Assembly: GCF_014203735.1 (NCBI RefSeq)
Contig: NZ_JACHJQ010000010.1
Location: 124,001 to 188,000 of the forward strand
DNA from: Actinophytocola algeriensis
Lineage (GTDB): Bacteria; Actinomycetota; Actinomycetes; Mycobacteriales; Pseudonocardiaceae
Direction: 5' to 3'
DNA: 64,000 nt
The notes beneath the pieces are model-generated. The model had not been told where the DNA came from. It worked only from the letters and a program-made list of their open reading frames with translations, and searched no databases. Below are positions 18,419-26,703 of this stretch, in pieces (the stretch's first letter is position 1; the number at the start of each line of letters is the position of its first letter). The translations under genes were made by a program, and so were the position numbers.

Positions 18419-19348
18419 TCAGGCCAGGTTCGCGATGATGTCGACGACCGCCGACGCCCGCGCCGCGGGGACCACGTGCCCGGCTTCGAGGCTGTGCACG
18501 TCGAACCGGTTGCGTGGGGTCAGCTCGTCGGCCTCGGCGATCAGGCGGTCCTGCAGTGCGATCGGCAGCAGCCCGTCGCGGGTGTGGCGGATGAACGTGC
18601 GCGGTACCCGACCCCACGTGTCGCGCTGGACGCGGGCGTCGGCCTGGTTCACGCCCAGGGGATCGTCCGGGTACAGCGTCCCGAAGATCTCGATCAGTTC
18701 GGCGTCGGTGGATTCGGGCGTCAGGAACGCGAGTTTGGCCTCGCTCAGGAACCACGGGTCGCCGGTGCGCCAGTTGACCCGCAGCACCCCCAGCTCCGCC
18801 GGGTTGCCCACCAGCGCGGGTCCGACGAACTCGTTGTGTGCGCCTGCCGCCTCCGGCGTTTGGTAATAGGCGTCCACGCTGGGCAGTCGCACGCAGCAGA
18901 ACGCGTCGTCGTACACCAGCCGGTGCACCAGGTGCGGGACCGCGTTCGCGACGAGGCTGATCACGAGCCCGCCCGCGCTCGCGCCCACCAGGACCACCCG
19001 ACCGCGCCGCGCCATGCGGCGCACCACGCCGATCGTGTGCGCCACGTAGTCCGCGAGTCCGATCCCGAGGAGCGGTGACGGCACCGCCGCCCACGCCGCG
19101 AGGTCCTGCGGTACCTGGAAAGCGGCGCTGTAGGGTGCCCAGCCCGGTTCGTGCCCCGGCAGTTCCACGGCAACGGCGAGGTGTCCGCGCTCGGCGAGCG
19201 CGGACACGAGCGGCGCGAACATGGCCGCCCGGCCGAAGGCACCGGGCACCAGCACGAAGCAGGACCGCCCGGGATGCACGGCGGCGGCACCCACCGCGAC
19301 AGTGCTGCCCGCGATGGCAGCACCGAACATCCTGCGGTTGAACACCAT
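18419..19348 (-). CDS. Alpha/beta hydrolase with possible Tat-type signal
   Basis: Serine hydrolase or esterase of 309 aa. The nucleophile elbow is GASAGG, after a beta strand ending VVLVG; the C-terminal histidine is in LEAGHVVPA, and an acidic residue lies in the region before it. The N terminus (MVFNRRMFGAAIAGSTVAVG) has two arginines followed by a hydrophobic stretch and alanines, resembling a twin-arginine export signal or membrane anchor. The ATG at 19348 overlaps the stop of the upstream glycosyltransferase by one base (TGATG), so it is coupled to it in the CCR-KAS III-dehydrogenase-GT operon. It may hydrolyse an acyl or glycosyl ester of the product outside the cell. The substrate is unknown. 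Confidence 0.82.
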   Translation of the reverse strand: MVFNRRMFGAAIAGSTVAVGAAAVHPGRSCFVLVPGAFGRAAMFAPLVSALAERGHLAVAVELPGHEPGWAPYSAAFQVPQDLAAWAAVPSPLLGIGLADYVAHTIGVVRRMARRGRVVLVGASAGGLVISLVANAVPHLVHRLVYDDAFCCVRLPSVDAYYQTPEAAGAHNEFVGPALVGNPAELGVLRVNWRTGDPWFLSEAKLAFLTPESTDAELIEIFGTLYPDDPLGVNQADARVQRDTWGRVPRTFIRHTRDGLLPIALQDRLIAEADELTPRNRFDVHSLEAGHVVPAARASAVVDIIANLA

Positions 19349-20622
19349 CAGCCTGCCCGCCGGGCGACCAGCTCGGGTGCCGTCGCGATCCGCTCCAGCG
19401 TGCCCACCACCTCGGCGGGGGCCGGCATCGCGGCGGCGTCGGCCGCGAGGTCGCGGGCGGCGCGGGCGTACGACGGCTCGTGGACGAGCCCGCCGAGGGC
19501 GGCACGCACCCCGGCCGCGTCGGTCTCGTAGTTCGGCAGCGTGCGGGCGCAGCCCACGGCCGCGAACCGGTCGGCAAGGAACACCCCGGCCGGGGTGAAC
19601 GGGATCGCGAGCTGCGGCACCCCGGCGACCACCGACGTCATGGTCGAACCGCCGCTGCCGTAGTGCACGACCGCGTCGCAGTCCGGCAGCACCAGGTGCA
19701 ACGGCACCTCCACCATGGGCCGCACCGACTCCGGGAGCGTGCCGCACGCCTCGACGTCCGCGCGCGGCGCGAGCAGCAGCACCTCGGCGCCGAGGTCCGC
19801 GGCACCGGCCACGACCTGCGGCAGCTTGGAGGTCTGGGGACCGAAGCAGCGGGTGCCGGAACGGCCCCACGTCACGCAGATCCTCGGCCGGTCCGACCGG
19901 GGCGGCAGCACCGGTTCCGCGCCGGACCCGTTGTAGGGCAGGTAGCGGATCGGCAGCCTGCGCACGGTGGTGTGCTCGCGGACCGGATCGGGGCACGGGT
20001 CCAGCACGTGACCGGCACGGGTCAGGATCCGGTCGGCCTGCTCGGCGCCCGCGGCCGCCACGAGTGCCTGTTCGGCGACGGCGGCGGTGAACTGCTCCGC
20101 ACCGCCGTTGCCGCGCAGCACGCCGAACGTGCCCTCGGCGCCGGTCGGGCCCCACAGGTGCAGCACGTTCGGCACGCCGGCCGCCTCAGCGGCGAGCGGG
20201 CCCTCGTAGCAGACCACGTCGTGCACGACCAGGTCCGGCTGCCACCGCAGCGCGTAACCCTGTGCGGCGTCGACGCCGCGCAGCAGCCGTTCCCGCTCGG
20301 CCCGCACAGCCCCGGCCCACCAGGCGTCGAGGTCGAACGTGCCGGGCTCGACCGGCCCGTCGAGCTCCGGGTGCGGCGGCGGTTCCCGGTACGGCCAGTG
20401 ACCGGCCCGTTCCTCGAGCAGGTTCAACGCCCGGGCGTGGCGGGTGAGGTCGGTGTCCGCCAGCAGCGGCACCGGCGTCAGCCCCGCCCCCGTCACCCGA
20501 TCCACTTCGGACGGTGCGCACAGCACCCGCACCTCGTGCCCGGCCACGCGCAGCGCCCACGCCAGCGGCACCATCGGGTAGTAGTGACCGGACCAGGACG
20601 ACACGGCGAACAGGACCCGCAT
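19348..20622 (-). CDS. GT1-family macrolide-type glycosyltransferase
   Basis: Second glycosyltransferase (424 aa), a paralogue of the gene at 17051: both start MRVLF-VSSWSGHY, share LHLWGPTG and have a PYNG-G linker. The donor-binding loop reads VVHYGSGGSTMT, a variant of HHGGxGT that keeps the glycines. The ATG at 20622 follows GGAG. It is fourth in an operon after CCR, KAS III and 3-hydroxyacyl-CoA dehydrogenase, 31 nt behind the last, and is coupled to the downstream hydrolase. It likely adds one of the deoxysugars made by genes at 24-33 kb. Which sugar and position it uses cannot be told. Confidence 0.92.
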   Translation of the reverse strand: MRVLFAVSSWSGHYYPMVPLAWALRVAGHEVRVLCAPSEVDRVTGAGLTPVPLLADTDLTRHARALNLLEERAGHWPYREPPPHPELDGPVEPGTFDLDAWWAGAVRAERERLLRGVDAAQGYALRWQPDLVVHDVVCYEGPLAAEAAGVPNVLHLWGPTGAEGTFGVLRGNGGAEQFTAAVAEQALVAAAGAEQADRILTRAGHVLDPCPDPVREHTTVRRLPIRYLPYNGSGAEPVLPPRSDRPRICVTWGRSGTRCFGPQTSKLPQVVAGAADLGAEVLLLAPRADVEACGTLPESVRPMVEVPLHLVLPDCDAVVHYGSGGSTMTSVVAGVPQLAIPFTPAGVFLADRFAAVGCARTLPNYETDAAGVRAALGGLVHEPSYARAARDLAADAAAMPAPAEVVGTLERIATAPELVARRAG

Positions 20623-20653
20623 GCGGTACTCCCCGTCTCGGTAGTTCAGCCAG

Positions 20654-21514
20654 TCAGTGTTCGTGGAAGCCGCGGCCGCTCTTGCGGCCGAGGAAACCGC
20701 CGTCGATCATCCGCAGCAGCAGCGCGGGCGGGGCGTGCAGCGGGTCCTTGGTCTCCGCGTACATCGCCTCGCCGACGGCGGCGACCACGTCCAGGCCGAT
20801 CAGGTCGATCAGCGCCAGCGGGCCCATGGGGTGGCCGCACCCGGCGGTCATACCCCGGTCGATGTCCTCTGCGGAGGCGACCCCGGACTCCAGCAGCCGG
20901 ACCGCGGACAGCAGGTAGGGCACCAGCATGGCGTTCACCACGAACCCGGCCCGGTCCCGCGCGGTCACGACCTCCTTGCCGAGCAGACCCGTCACGAACG
21001 CGGTCGTCCGCACCACCGTCGTGGCGCCGGTCGCGAGCGAGGGCACCAGCTCGACGAGCGGCATCACCGGCACCGGGTTGAAGAAGTGCACGCCGATCAC
21101 CCGCTCGGGCGCCTCGGTGGCGCGGCCGAGTTTCGTGATCGACAACGCGGAGGTGGTGGAGGCGAGCACGGCGCCCTCGTCGGGCACCACCTCGTCCAGC
21201 ACGGCGAACACCGCCTGTTTCACGGCGAGGTCCTCGGCGACCGCCTCCAGCACGAACTGGCGGTCCCGCAGTGCCTTGTGGTCGGTGGTGAACGTGATCC
21301 GGTCCAGCACGGCGTCCCGTTCGGACGCGGCGAGCTTGTCCTTGCGCACCAGGCGGTCGAGCGAGGTGGTGATCCGCTTCCTGCCGCGTTCGGCGGAGTC
21401 CTCGCTGCCGACCACGGCGAGCACGTTCAGCCCGGCCCGCGCGCACACCTCGGCGAACCCGGCACCCATCTGGCCGCACCCGACGAGCCCGACGCGTTCG
21501 ATCGCGAGGGTCAT
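20654..21514 (-). CDS. 3-hydroxyacyl-CoA dehydrogenase (3-hydroxybutyryl-CoA type)
   Basis: Reduces a 3-oxoacyl-CoA to the 3-hydroxyacyl-CoA with NAD(P)H. The 286-aa length fits a stand-alone HbdH. The N-terminal Rossmann motif is GLVGCGQMGAG near residue 9, the catalytic His is in VIGVHFFNPV, and the C-terminal domain has GFVVNAML and HPMGPLALIDLIGLD. The ATG at 21514 overlaps the KAS III stop (ATGA). With KAS III and CCR it forms a cassette that would turn acetyl-CoA and malonyl units into crotonyl-CoA and then ethylmalonyl-CoA. The enoyl-CoA hydratase needed between them is not in the window and may be supplied by primary metabolism. Confidence 0.93.
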   Translation of the reverse strand: MTLAIERVGLVGCGQMGAGFAEVCARAGLNVLAVVGSEDSAERGRKRITTSLDRLVRKDKLAASERDAVLDRITFTTDHKALRDRQFVLEAVAEDLAVKQAVFAVLDEVVPDEGAVLASTTSALSITKLGRATEAPERVIGVHFFNPVPVMPLVELVPSLATGATTVVRTTAFVTGLLGKEVVTARDRAGFVVNAMLVPYLLSAVRLLESGVASAEDIDRGMTAGCGHPMGPLALIDLIGLDVVAAVGEAMYAETKDPLHAPPALLLRMIDGGFLGRKSGRGFHEH

Positions 21515-22506
21515 GCTGACCACCGCACCAGGCAGGTGCCGACCGACATGCCGCCGCCGAACCCGGCGAGCAGCACGTGGTCGCCCGCGCCGATCCGGCC
21601 GGTGCGGACCGCGTCGTCGAGAGCGATCGGGACGGATGCGCTGCCGACGTTGCCGTAGCGGTCCACGACGAGGTGGGTGTGGGCGCCGTCCAGGCCGCAC
21701 CGGGTGACGAGCTCGCGCAGCAGCACGCCGTTGGCCTGGTGCGGCACGAAACAGTCCACGTCCGCGATTTCCAGTCCCGCGCCGGTGACGAGCTTGTCCA
21801 GCAGCGGCGGCAGGTTCGCCATCACGAAGTCGCGGACGTCCCGCCCGCGCATGGTGAACACGTGCTGCCCGGCCGCTACGGTCGCGGCGGTGGTCGGCAC
21901 CCGGCTGCCCCCGGCCACGACCTTGATGAGGTCCTGGTCGTCGCCGTAGCTGCTGAGGTCGATCTCGACCACACCACCACCGTCGGCGACCTCGCCGACG
22001 ACGACGGCCCCCGCCCCGTCGCCGAGCAGGACCGACGTGCGCCGGTCGCCGAAGTCGAGGATGCGGGAGTACACGTCGGCGGCGATCACGAGCGCGTGCG
22101 CGCCCGGTCTGCCCGCGACGAGCCTGCGTGCCAGCTCGACGCCGTAGACGAACCCGGCGCACACGGCGTTGAGGTCGAAGCACGCCGCGCTGCCCGCGCC
22201 GATCAGCGACTGCACGAGGCACGCGGTCGGCGGTTGCGGGTGGTCCGGGGTGGAGGTCGACACGACGATGTAGTCGATCCGGTCGGCGGGCAGACCGGCC
22301 GCGGCGAGCGCGCGGCGCGCCGCGACGGCGGCGAGGTCGGACGTCGCCTCCCCCGGCGCGGCCCAGCGGCGGGTCTCGATGCCCGTCCTGCTGGTGATCC
22401 ACTCCGGGGTCGCGTCCTGGACCAGCTCCGCGATGTCGTCGTTGGTGACGACCCGCTCGGGGAGGTACGAGCCCGTACCGAGGAAACCGACGGCCACCGC
22501 GCTCAC
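21511..22506 (-). CDS. Beta-ketoacyl synthase III (FabH-like), extender-unit supply
   Basis: Condenses a short acyl-CoA with a malonyl thioester. The 331-aa protein has the complete FabH triad: Cys116 in NAVCAGF, His256 in VPHQANG and Asn286 in RYGNVGS. The GTG start at 22506 overlaps the stop of CCR (GTGA), and its own stop overlaps the dehydrogenase start, so the three genes are translationally coupled in the order of a pathway. Such KAS III genes next to CCR make precursors of unusual alkylmalonyl extenders (known for allyl- and butylmalonyl systems). With acetyl-CoA as primer it would start ethylmalonyl-CoA synthesis. The primer length cannot be inferred here. Confidence 0.93.
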   Translation of the reverse strand: MSAVAVGFLGTGSYLPERVVTNDDIAELVQDATPEWITSRTGIETRRWAAPGEATSDLAAVAARRALAAAGLPADRIDYIVVSTSTPDHPQPPTACLVQSLIGAGSAACFDLNAVCAGFVYGVELARRLVAGRPGAHALVIAADVYSRILDFGDRRTSVLLGDGAGAVVVGEVADGGGVVEIDLSSYGDDQDLIKVVAGGSRVPTTAATVAAGQHVFTMRGRDVRDFVMANLPPLLDKLVTGAGLEIADVDCFVPHQANGVLLRELVTRCGLDGAHTHLVVDRYGNVGSASVPIALDDAVRTGRIGAGDHVLLAGFGGGMSVGTCLVRWSA

Positions 22507-23837
22507 CGGGCCCCGAGGAGCGGGCTGAGGCGGTCGGCGCCGACGCGGGCACGCAGTTCCTGGTCGGTCACGCCGAGGCCGGTCTCCGGCGCCAGGCACA
22601 GCACCGCGACCTTGCCGATGTGCTGGTTGGTCTGCACGAGCCGGGTCGCCTCGGCCACCTCGGCGAGCGGGTAGACCGCCGACAGGGTCGGTGCGACCGC
22701 GCCCAGTTCGAACAACCGGTTCGCCTCCCACTGCTCCTGGAGGTTGGCGACGTGGCTGCCGATCACCCGCTTCAGCTTCATCCACAGGTAGCGGTTGTCG
22801 AACAGGTGCTGGTAGCCGGTGCTCGAACCGCACGTCACGACGACACCGCCGCGGCGGACCACGAACACCGAGATGCCGAAGGTGGCGCGGCCGACGTGCT
22901 CGAACACGATGTCCGGGTCGCGGCCGGTGCGGTCGCGGATGATCCGGCCGAGCCGCTTGCCGATCGCCACGGCCTCGGCCGGGTCGTCGGCGGCGCGGTC
23001 GGTGAGGCCGAACTCCCTGCGGTCGATGACGATCTCGCACCCGAGCGCGCGCACCGCCGCCGCCTTCTCCTCGGACGAGACGATCGCGACGGGGATGCCG
23101 CCACCGTTGCGGACGAACTGCACGGCGTACGCGCCGAGCCCGCCGGCCGCACCCCACACCAGCACCACGTCGCCCTGCTTCATCCTGGCGCCCTTGTCGC
23201 TCACCAGCATCCGGTAGGCGGTGCCCGCGCACAGGGTGTTGACCGCGGCCTCCTCCCAGGTGAGGTGGGCGGGTTTCGGGATGAGCTGGCTCGCGCGCAC
23301 CACGGTGTACTCCGCGAGGCCGCCGAAGTTGGTCTCGAAACCCCACGCCCGCTGCTCGGCACCCATCATGCCGTCGGCGTGGGACGCGGGTTCCTGGTCG
23401 TCGACGTAGGCGGGGCTGACCACCACGTGGTCGCCCGCCTTCCAGTGCCGCACACCGGAACCGACCCGCACCACCACACCCGCGGCGTCCGATCCGACCA
23501 CCTGGTGGGGCAGGTCGTGCCGTTTCGCCCAGCCGCCCTGCCGGGCGAAATGCTTGAGGAAGCGGAAGGTCGGGATCGGTTCGAACATCGCCGACCACAC
23601 GGTGTTGTAGTTCACCGAGCTGGCCGCGACCGCGACGACGACCTCGTCGGGCGCCAGCTCCGGCATCGGCACCCGGCCGACGCGCAGCGACTTGCGGACG
23701 TCCTTGTCGCTGACGCCGAGGAACATGTCGGCGTCCTCGACCCGCAGGTGCGCGGCCAGGTACGTGGGCGGCAGCGGGGTGCGTTCGATCTCTGCCTGCG
23801 TCGCACCGCCGAGCACAATGTCGGACATCTGGGTCAT
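22503..23837 (-). CDS. ccr: Crotonyl-CoA carboxylase/reductase
   Basis: Reductively carboxylates a 2-enoyl-CoA with NADPH and CO2, giving ethylmalonyl-CoA or a longer alkylmalonyl-CoA. The 444-aa MDR-family protein has the CCR hallmark start (PLPPTYLAAHLR), the substrate-binding stretch GFETNFGGLAEY, a nucleotide motif WGAAGGLGAYAVQ and the C-terminal FDNRYLWMKLKRVIGSH block typical of CCRs rather than zinc alcohol dehydrogenases. The ATG at 23837 follows a GGGG-rich site. It is first gene of the operon CCR, KAS III, dehydrogenase, GT, hydrolase. Both AT domains visible in the PKS look malonyl-specific, so the extender should be used by an AT outside the window. Confidence 0.95.
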   Translation of the reverse strand: MTQMSDIVLGGATQAEIERTPLPPTYLAAHLRVEDADMFLGVSDKDVRKSLRVGRVPMPELAPDEVVVAVAASSVNYNTVWSAMFEPIPTFRFLKHFARQGGWAKRHDLPHQVVGSDAAGVVVRVGSGVRHWKAGDHVVVSPAYVDDQEPASHADGMMGAEQRAWGFETNFGGLAEYTVVRASQLIPKPAHLTWEEAAVNTLCAGTAYRMLVSDKGARMKQGDVVLVWGAAGGLGAYAVQFVRNGGGIPVAIVSSEEKAAAVRALGCEIVIDRREFGLTDRAADDPAEAVAIGKRLGRIIRDRTGRDPDIVFEHVGRATFGISVFVVRRGGVVVTCGSSTGYQHLFDNRYLWMKLKRVIGSHVANLQEQWEANRLFELGAVAPTLSAVYPLAEVAEATRLVQTNQHIGKVAVLCLAPETGLGVTDQELRARVGADRLSPLLGAR

Positions 23838-23906
23838 GGTCGCCCCTCGCGTGCGTTCACTCGTCGGTAAAAGGCGGACTCTGGCGCCAACAATGACCGC
23901 ATGCCC

Positions 23907-23922
23907 CTGGAGGAATCCCTAG
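23907..23922. promoter_or_regulatory. PAS-LuxR-type operator candidate (box C)
   Basis: CTGGAGGAATCCCTAG matches 14 of 16 positions of the PimM-type consensus. It sits between the divergent starts of the extender-unit operon (23837) and the GDP-mannose dehydratase gene (23970), 70 and 48 bp away, where one operator could serve both. Binding is inferred. Confidence 0.55.
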
Positions 23923-23969
23923 TTTCGATGCAGTTCAATCAGTCGCCGGTGCACGAAAGGGGATTTCCT

Positions 23970-25001
23970 GTGACCAAGCGTGCCTTGATCACCGGCGTGA
24001 CCGGACAGGACGGCTCGTACCTCGCGGAGCACCTGCTCTCGCTGGGTTACCAGGTGTGGGGCCTCATCCGAGGGCAAGCGAACCCGAGGAAGTCGCGCAT
24101 CAGCAGGCTGATGGCCGACCTGTCCTTTGTCGACGGTGATCTGATGGACCAGGGCAGCCTGGTGTCCGCGGTGGACAAGGTGCAGCCGGACGAGGTCTAC
24201 AACCTCGCGGCGATCTCCTTCGTGCCGCTGTCGTGGCAACAGGCCGAGCTCACCGCCGAGGTCAACGGCATGGGCGTGCTGCGCGTACTGGAGGCCATCC
24301 GGATGGTGTGCGGGATCGACAAGTCCCGCACCGCGAGCAGCGGCCAGATCCGGTTCTACCAGGCGTCGTCGTCGGAGATGTTCGGCAAGGTGATCGAGAC
24401 GCCACAACACGAGACAACCATTTTCCACCCGCGAAGTCCGTACGGGGTGGCGAAGTCCTACGGGCACTTCATCACCCGCAACTACCGCGAGTCGTTCGGC
24501 ATGTACGGCGTCTCCGGGATCCTGTTCAACCACGAGTCCCCGCGCCGCGGCGCGGAGTTCGTGACGCGCAAGATCTCGCTCGCCGTCGCCCAGATCAAAC
24601 TGGGGCTGCAGGACAAGCTCCGCCTCGGCAACCTCGACGCGGTGCGCGACTGGGGCTTCGCTGGCGACTACGTCCGCGCCATGCACCTGATGCTGCAACA
24701 GGACGAGGCGACCGACTACGTCGTCGGCACCGGCCGGATGCACTCGGTGCGGGACGCGGTCCGCATCGCGTTCGGCGCGGTGGGCATGCGGTGGGAGGAC
24801 CACGTCGTCATCGATCCCCGGCTGGTCCGGCCCGCCGAGGTGGAGACGCTGTGCGCGGACTCCAGCCGGGCCCGCGCCGAACTGGGCTGGCGGACGACCG
24901 TCGACTTCGAACAGCTGATGCACATGATGGTCGAGTCCGACCTGCGGCAGGCCGAGCAGGAGCAGCGGTACGCCGACCTCGCACTCGCCTCGTCCTGGTA
25001 G
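23970..25001 (+). CDS. gmd: GDP-mannose 4,6-dehydratase
   Basis: Converts GDP-D-mannose to GDP-4-keto-6-deoxy-D-mannose, the first step to GDP-rhamnose, 6-deoxytalose or perosamine/mycosamine-type sugars. The 343-aa SDR-family protein has GVTGQDGSYLAEHLL (residues 9-23), the active-site segment YQASSSEMFG (130-139) and Y158/K162 in YGVAK. Residues after SWQQ and the NHESPRRG loop are typical of Gmd rather than dTDP-glucose dehydratase. The GTG at 23970 follows AAAGGGG; a start at 23901 would run through the operator region. It is monocistronic. It is the only nucleotide-sugar 4,6-dehydratase in the window, so at least one sugar is probably GDP-derived. Confidence 0.93.
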   Translation: MTKRALITGVTGQDGSYLAEHLLSLGYQVWGLIRGQANPRKSRISRLMADLSFVDGDLMDQGSLVSAVDKVQPDEVYNLAAISFVPLSWQQAELTAEVNGMGVLRVLEAIRMVCGIDKSRTASSGQIRFYQASSSEMFGKVIETPQHETTIFHPRSPYGVAKSYGHFITRNYRESFGMYGVSGILFNHESPRRGAEFVTRKISLAVAQIKLGLQDKLRLGNLDAVRDWGFAGDYVRAMHLMLQQDEATDYVVGTGRMHSVRDAVRIAFGAVGMRWEDHVVIDPRLVRPAEVETLCADSSRARAELGWRTTVDFEQLMHMMVESDLRQAEQEQRYADLALASSW

Positions 25002-25093
25002 TGGCACAACGGAGCACCACCAGCGAATCCAGCGAAGCCCTCCACCCGCCTTCGACGCCGAGCGTTCCGCGACCTGGCCACGCCGCCATCATG

Positions 25094-25410
25094 TATTGCG
25101 GAGCGTTGGGCAAGCGGGGCAACTGCCAGATCGGGTCAGCGTGCATGCGGTCACCGACTGGGCCTCGGCCGCGGTGGACTGGCGGTTGTGCCTGCCCGAG
25201 TCCTGGGACGATCGCAAAGCCACCGATGAGCAGGACGTGGCTGAAGATCGTCCGGAAGCGGGTTCGCTGCGCGATCCCGGACGAGGTCCGGCACTGGGAG
25301 AAGTGGCGCCTGGCGCTGGACATGATCGACGAGACCCTCGACTGGGGCCTGTCGCGACGCCCGGTCGTGGCCGATGCCGCCTACGGCGGTGCCACCGCCT
25401 TACGTTGGCC
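25094..25410 (+). pseudogene. IS701-family-like transposase remnant, frameshifted
   Basis: Pieces of a DDE transposase appear in alternating frames: YCGALGKRGNCQIG (25094-25134), VSVHAVTDWASAAVDWRLCL... (25135 to about 25220) after a one-base slip, then IPDEVRHWEKWRLALDMI... VVADAAYGG (about 25253-25400) back in the first frame. The N-terminal third and the C terminus are missing, and no terminal inverted repeats are seen. The family name rests on recognition of the conserved LGK-NCQIGVSVH and ADAAYG segments. It lies directly after gmd and marks an old insertion within the sugar genes. Confidence 0.75.
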
Positions 25411-25751
25411 GGGGGTGGGTTCGTGGTTTGTCCTCGCCGGACGGGTGTCTTCGCCGGGCGGGTTTGCCTCCGGCGGCTCCTCGCCGGAGGGGCAGGTCTC
25501 CGGGATGGCCTTGCGGCTTGGCATCTTCGGTGGCTTGGCGAGGGTCGGTCTGCCTGCGATCCCGTCGACCTCCCTTCGGGCTATCACACCGGCTCAAGGG
25601 GGCGGTTCCGAGGTTTGGCGCCGGTTTTGGCTGCTGGGTGCCTCCTTGATCCGGTGTGATCGGGCTTTGCCAGGTCGACGGGATGGCAGGCAGCCTCGGG
25701 TGTGGTGTGGGGCTTGCGCCCCCGGCGCCTGCGCACCCTCACGACGTCCCG
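25411..25751. other. Non-coding stretch, no recognisable gene
   Basis: About 340 bp after the transposase remnant with open frames on both strands but no family signature and no ribosome sites. The short repeated pieces GCCGGACGGGTGTC and GCCGGGCGGGTTTGC suggest scrambled, decayed DNA. I see nothing functional in it. Confidence 0.5.
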
Positions 25752-25873
25752 TTGTGCTGTGAAAGGCGCTTTCACGGCGTTGGCCACGCTGTGAAAGGCG
25801 CTTTCAGGGCACCCAACGCCCTCAACGCGCCTTTCACAACACCGGCCATGTCCCCAACGCGCCTTTCACAGCA
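25752..25873. repeat. Four copies of a TGTGAAAGGCGC intergenic element
   Basis: GCTGTGAAAGGCGCTTTCA occurs at 25756-25774 and again at 25788-25806. Two further copies of its core (GCGCCTTTCACA) lie in the opposite orientation around 25826-25839 and 25859-25871. Each direct copy can form a GTGAAAG/CTTTCAC stem. The array lies 80 bp past the end of the convergent sugar operon and may act as its terminator or be a dispersed genomic repeat. Confidence 0.75.
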
Positions 25874-25954
25874 TCCAGCCCACCCCGGCACGGCGATCAC
25901 CGTCGGCTTGGCCGGACCCGCCGGAGGACCCGGCAAACGTTGGTGGACACAGCA

Positions 25955-26692
25955 TTAGCTGTGGTGAGCGATGAACAGGCCGCGACCGTTGGGGCCGCCC
26001 TCCCGATACTCCGCCGCGAGGCCAGCGTGCTCGAACGCGGCGAGGTACTCCTCGCGCGTGAACAGCGAGTGGACCTCGACCTGGGTGAAATCCTCGATGC
26101 CCGCCGCGTCGGCGACGACGTAGCGGATGGTCATGCGGCTGACATCCCCGTCCCGGACCGAGTGGGACAGGCGGGTGATGGCCCGGCCGTCCTCGGTCAC
26201 CGAGGACGCGGTGACGAACCCGTGCAGGAACCGCTCCGGGAACCACCACGGCTCCACGACGCACACCCCGCCGGGCGCGGTGTGCGCGGCGAGGCGCGCG
26301 ACGGTGCCGTTCAGCTCGTCGACGGACGTCGAGTACCCGATGGAGTAGCAGAGGCAGAGCACCGCGTCGTAGGTGCGGCCGAGGTCGAAGTCCCGCATGT
26401 CGGCCCGGTACACGGTGGCGTCCGGGACCTTGGCGGCCGCGATGTCGCACATCGCCTCGGACAGTTCCACCCCGTCGGCACGGTCGAACAACTCGACCAG
26501 GCGGCGGAGGTGACTGCCGGTGCCGCACGCCACGTCGAGGACCGACGCCGCGTGCGGGCAGTGTTCGCGCACCAGGGCGGCCAGCTCGTCGCCTTCGGTG
26601 ACCCAGTCCTTGCCGCGGCCGCCGTAGACCGCGTCGTACACGGCGGCCTGCCGGTGCCCGTACGCGGTGGTGTTCTCGTGAACGGTCGTCAT
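25955..26692 (-). CDS. TDP-aminosugar N-methyltransferase (DesVI/TylM1/SpnS-like)
   Basis: Methylates the amino group of a nucleotide-activated aminodeoxysugar. The 245-aa protein has the family N terminus with the YD-VYGGRGKD motif (19-29) and SAM motif I VLDVACGTGSH (51-61), then LCLCYSIGY and a C-terminal half rich in beta strands as in DesVI. The ATG at 26692 follows GAGGACACC; the upstream GTG extension to 26740 lies inside the aminotransferase gene. It is last of the minus-strand sugar operon, 11 nt after the aminotransferase. Whether it adds one or two methyls cannot be decided from sequence. Confidence 0.92.
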   Translation of the reverse strand: MTTVHENTTAYGHRQAAVYDAVYGGRGKDWVTEGDELAALVREHCPHAASVLDVACGTGSHLRRLVELFDRADGVELSEAMCDIAAAKVPDATVYRADMRDFDLGRTYDAVLCLCYSIGYSTSVDELNGTVARLAAHTAPGGVCVVEPWWFPERFLHGFVTASSVTEDGRAITRLSHSVRDGDVSRMTIRYVVADAAGIEDFTQVEVHSLFTREEYLAAFEHAGLAAEYREGGPNGRGLFIAHHS

Positions 26693-26703
26693 CGGTGTCC
26701 TCT

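Noticed and set aside
24233-25762. Plus-strand frame of about 500 codons covering gmd and the region after it
   Set aside because: The first half is an out-of-frame reading of gmd. Only the short transposase-like pieces near 25.1-25.4 kb are meaningful and are listed as a pseudogene.
25752-25873. Repeats considered as a small CRISPR array
   Set aside because: Only four copies in mixed orientation, with unequal short spacers and no cas genes.
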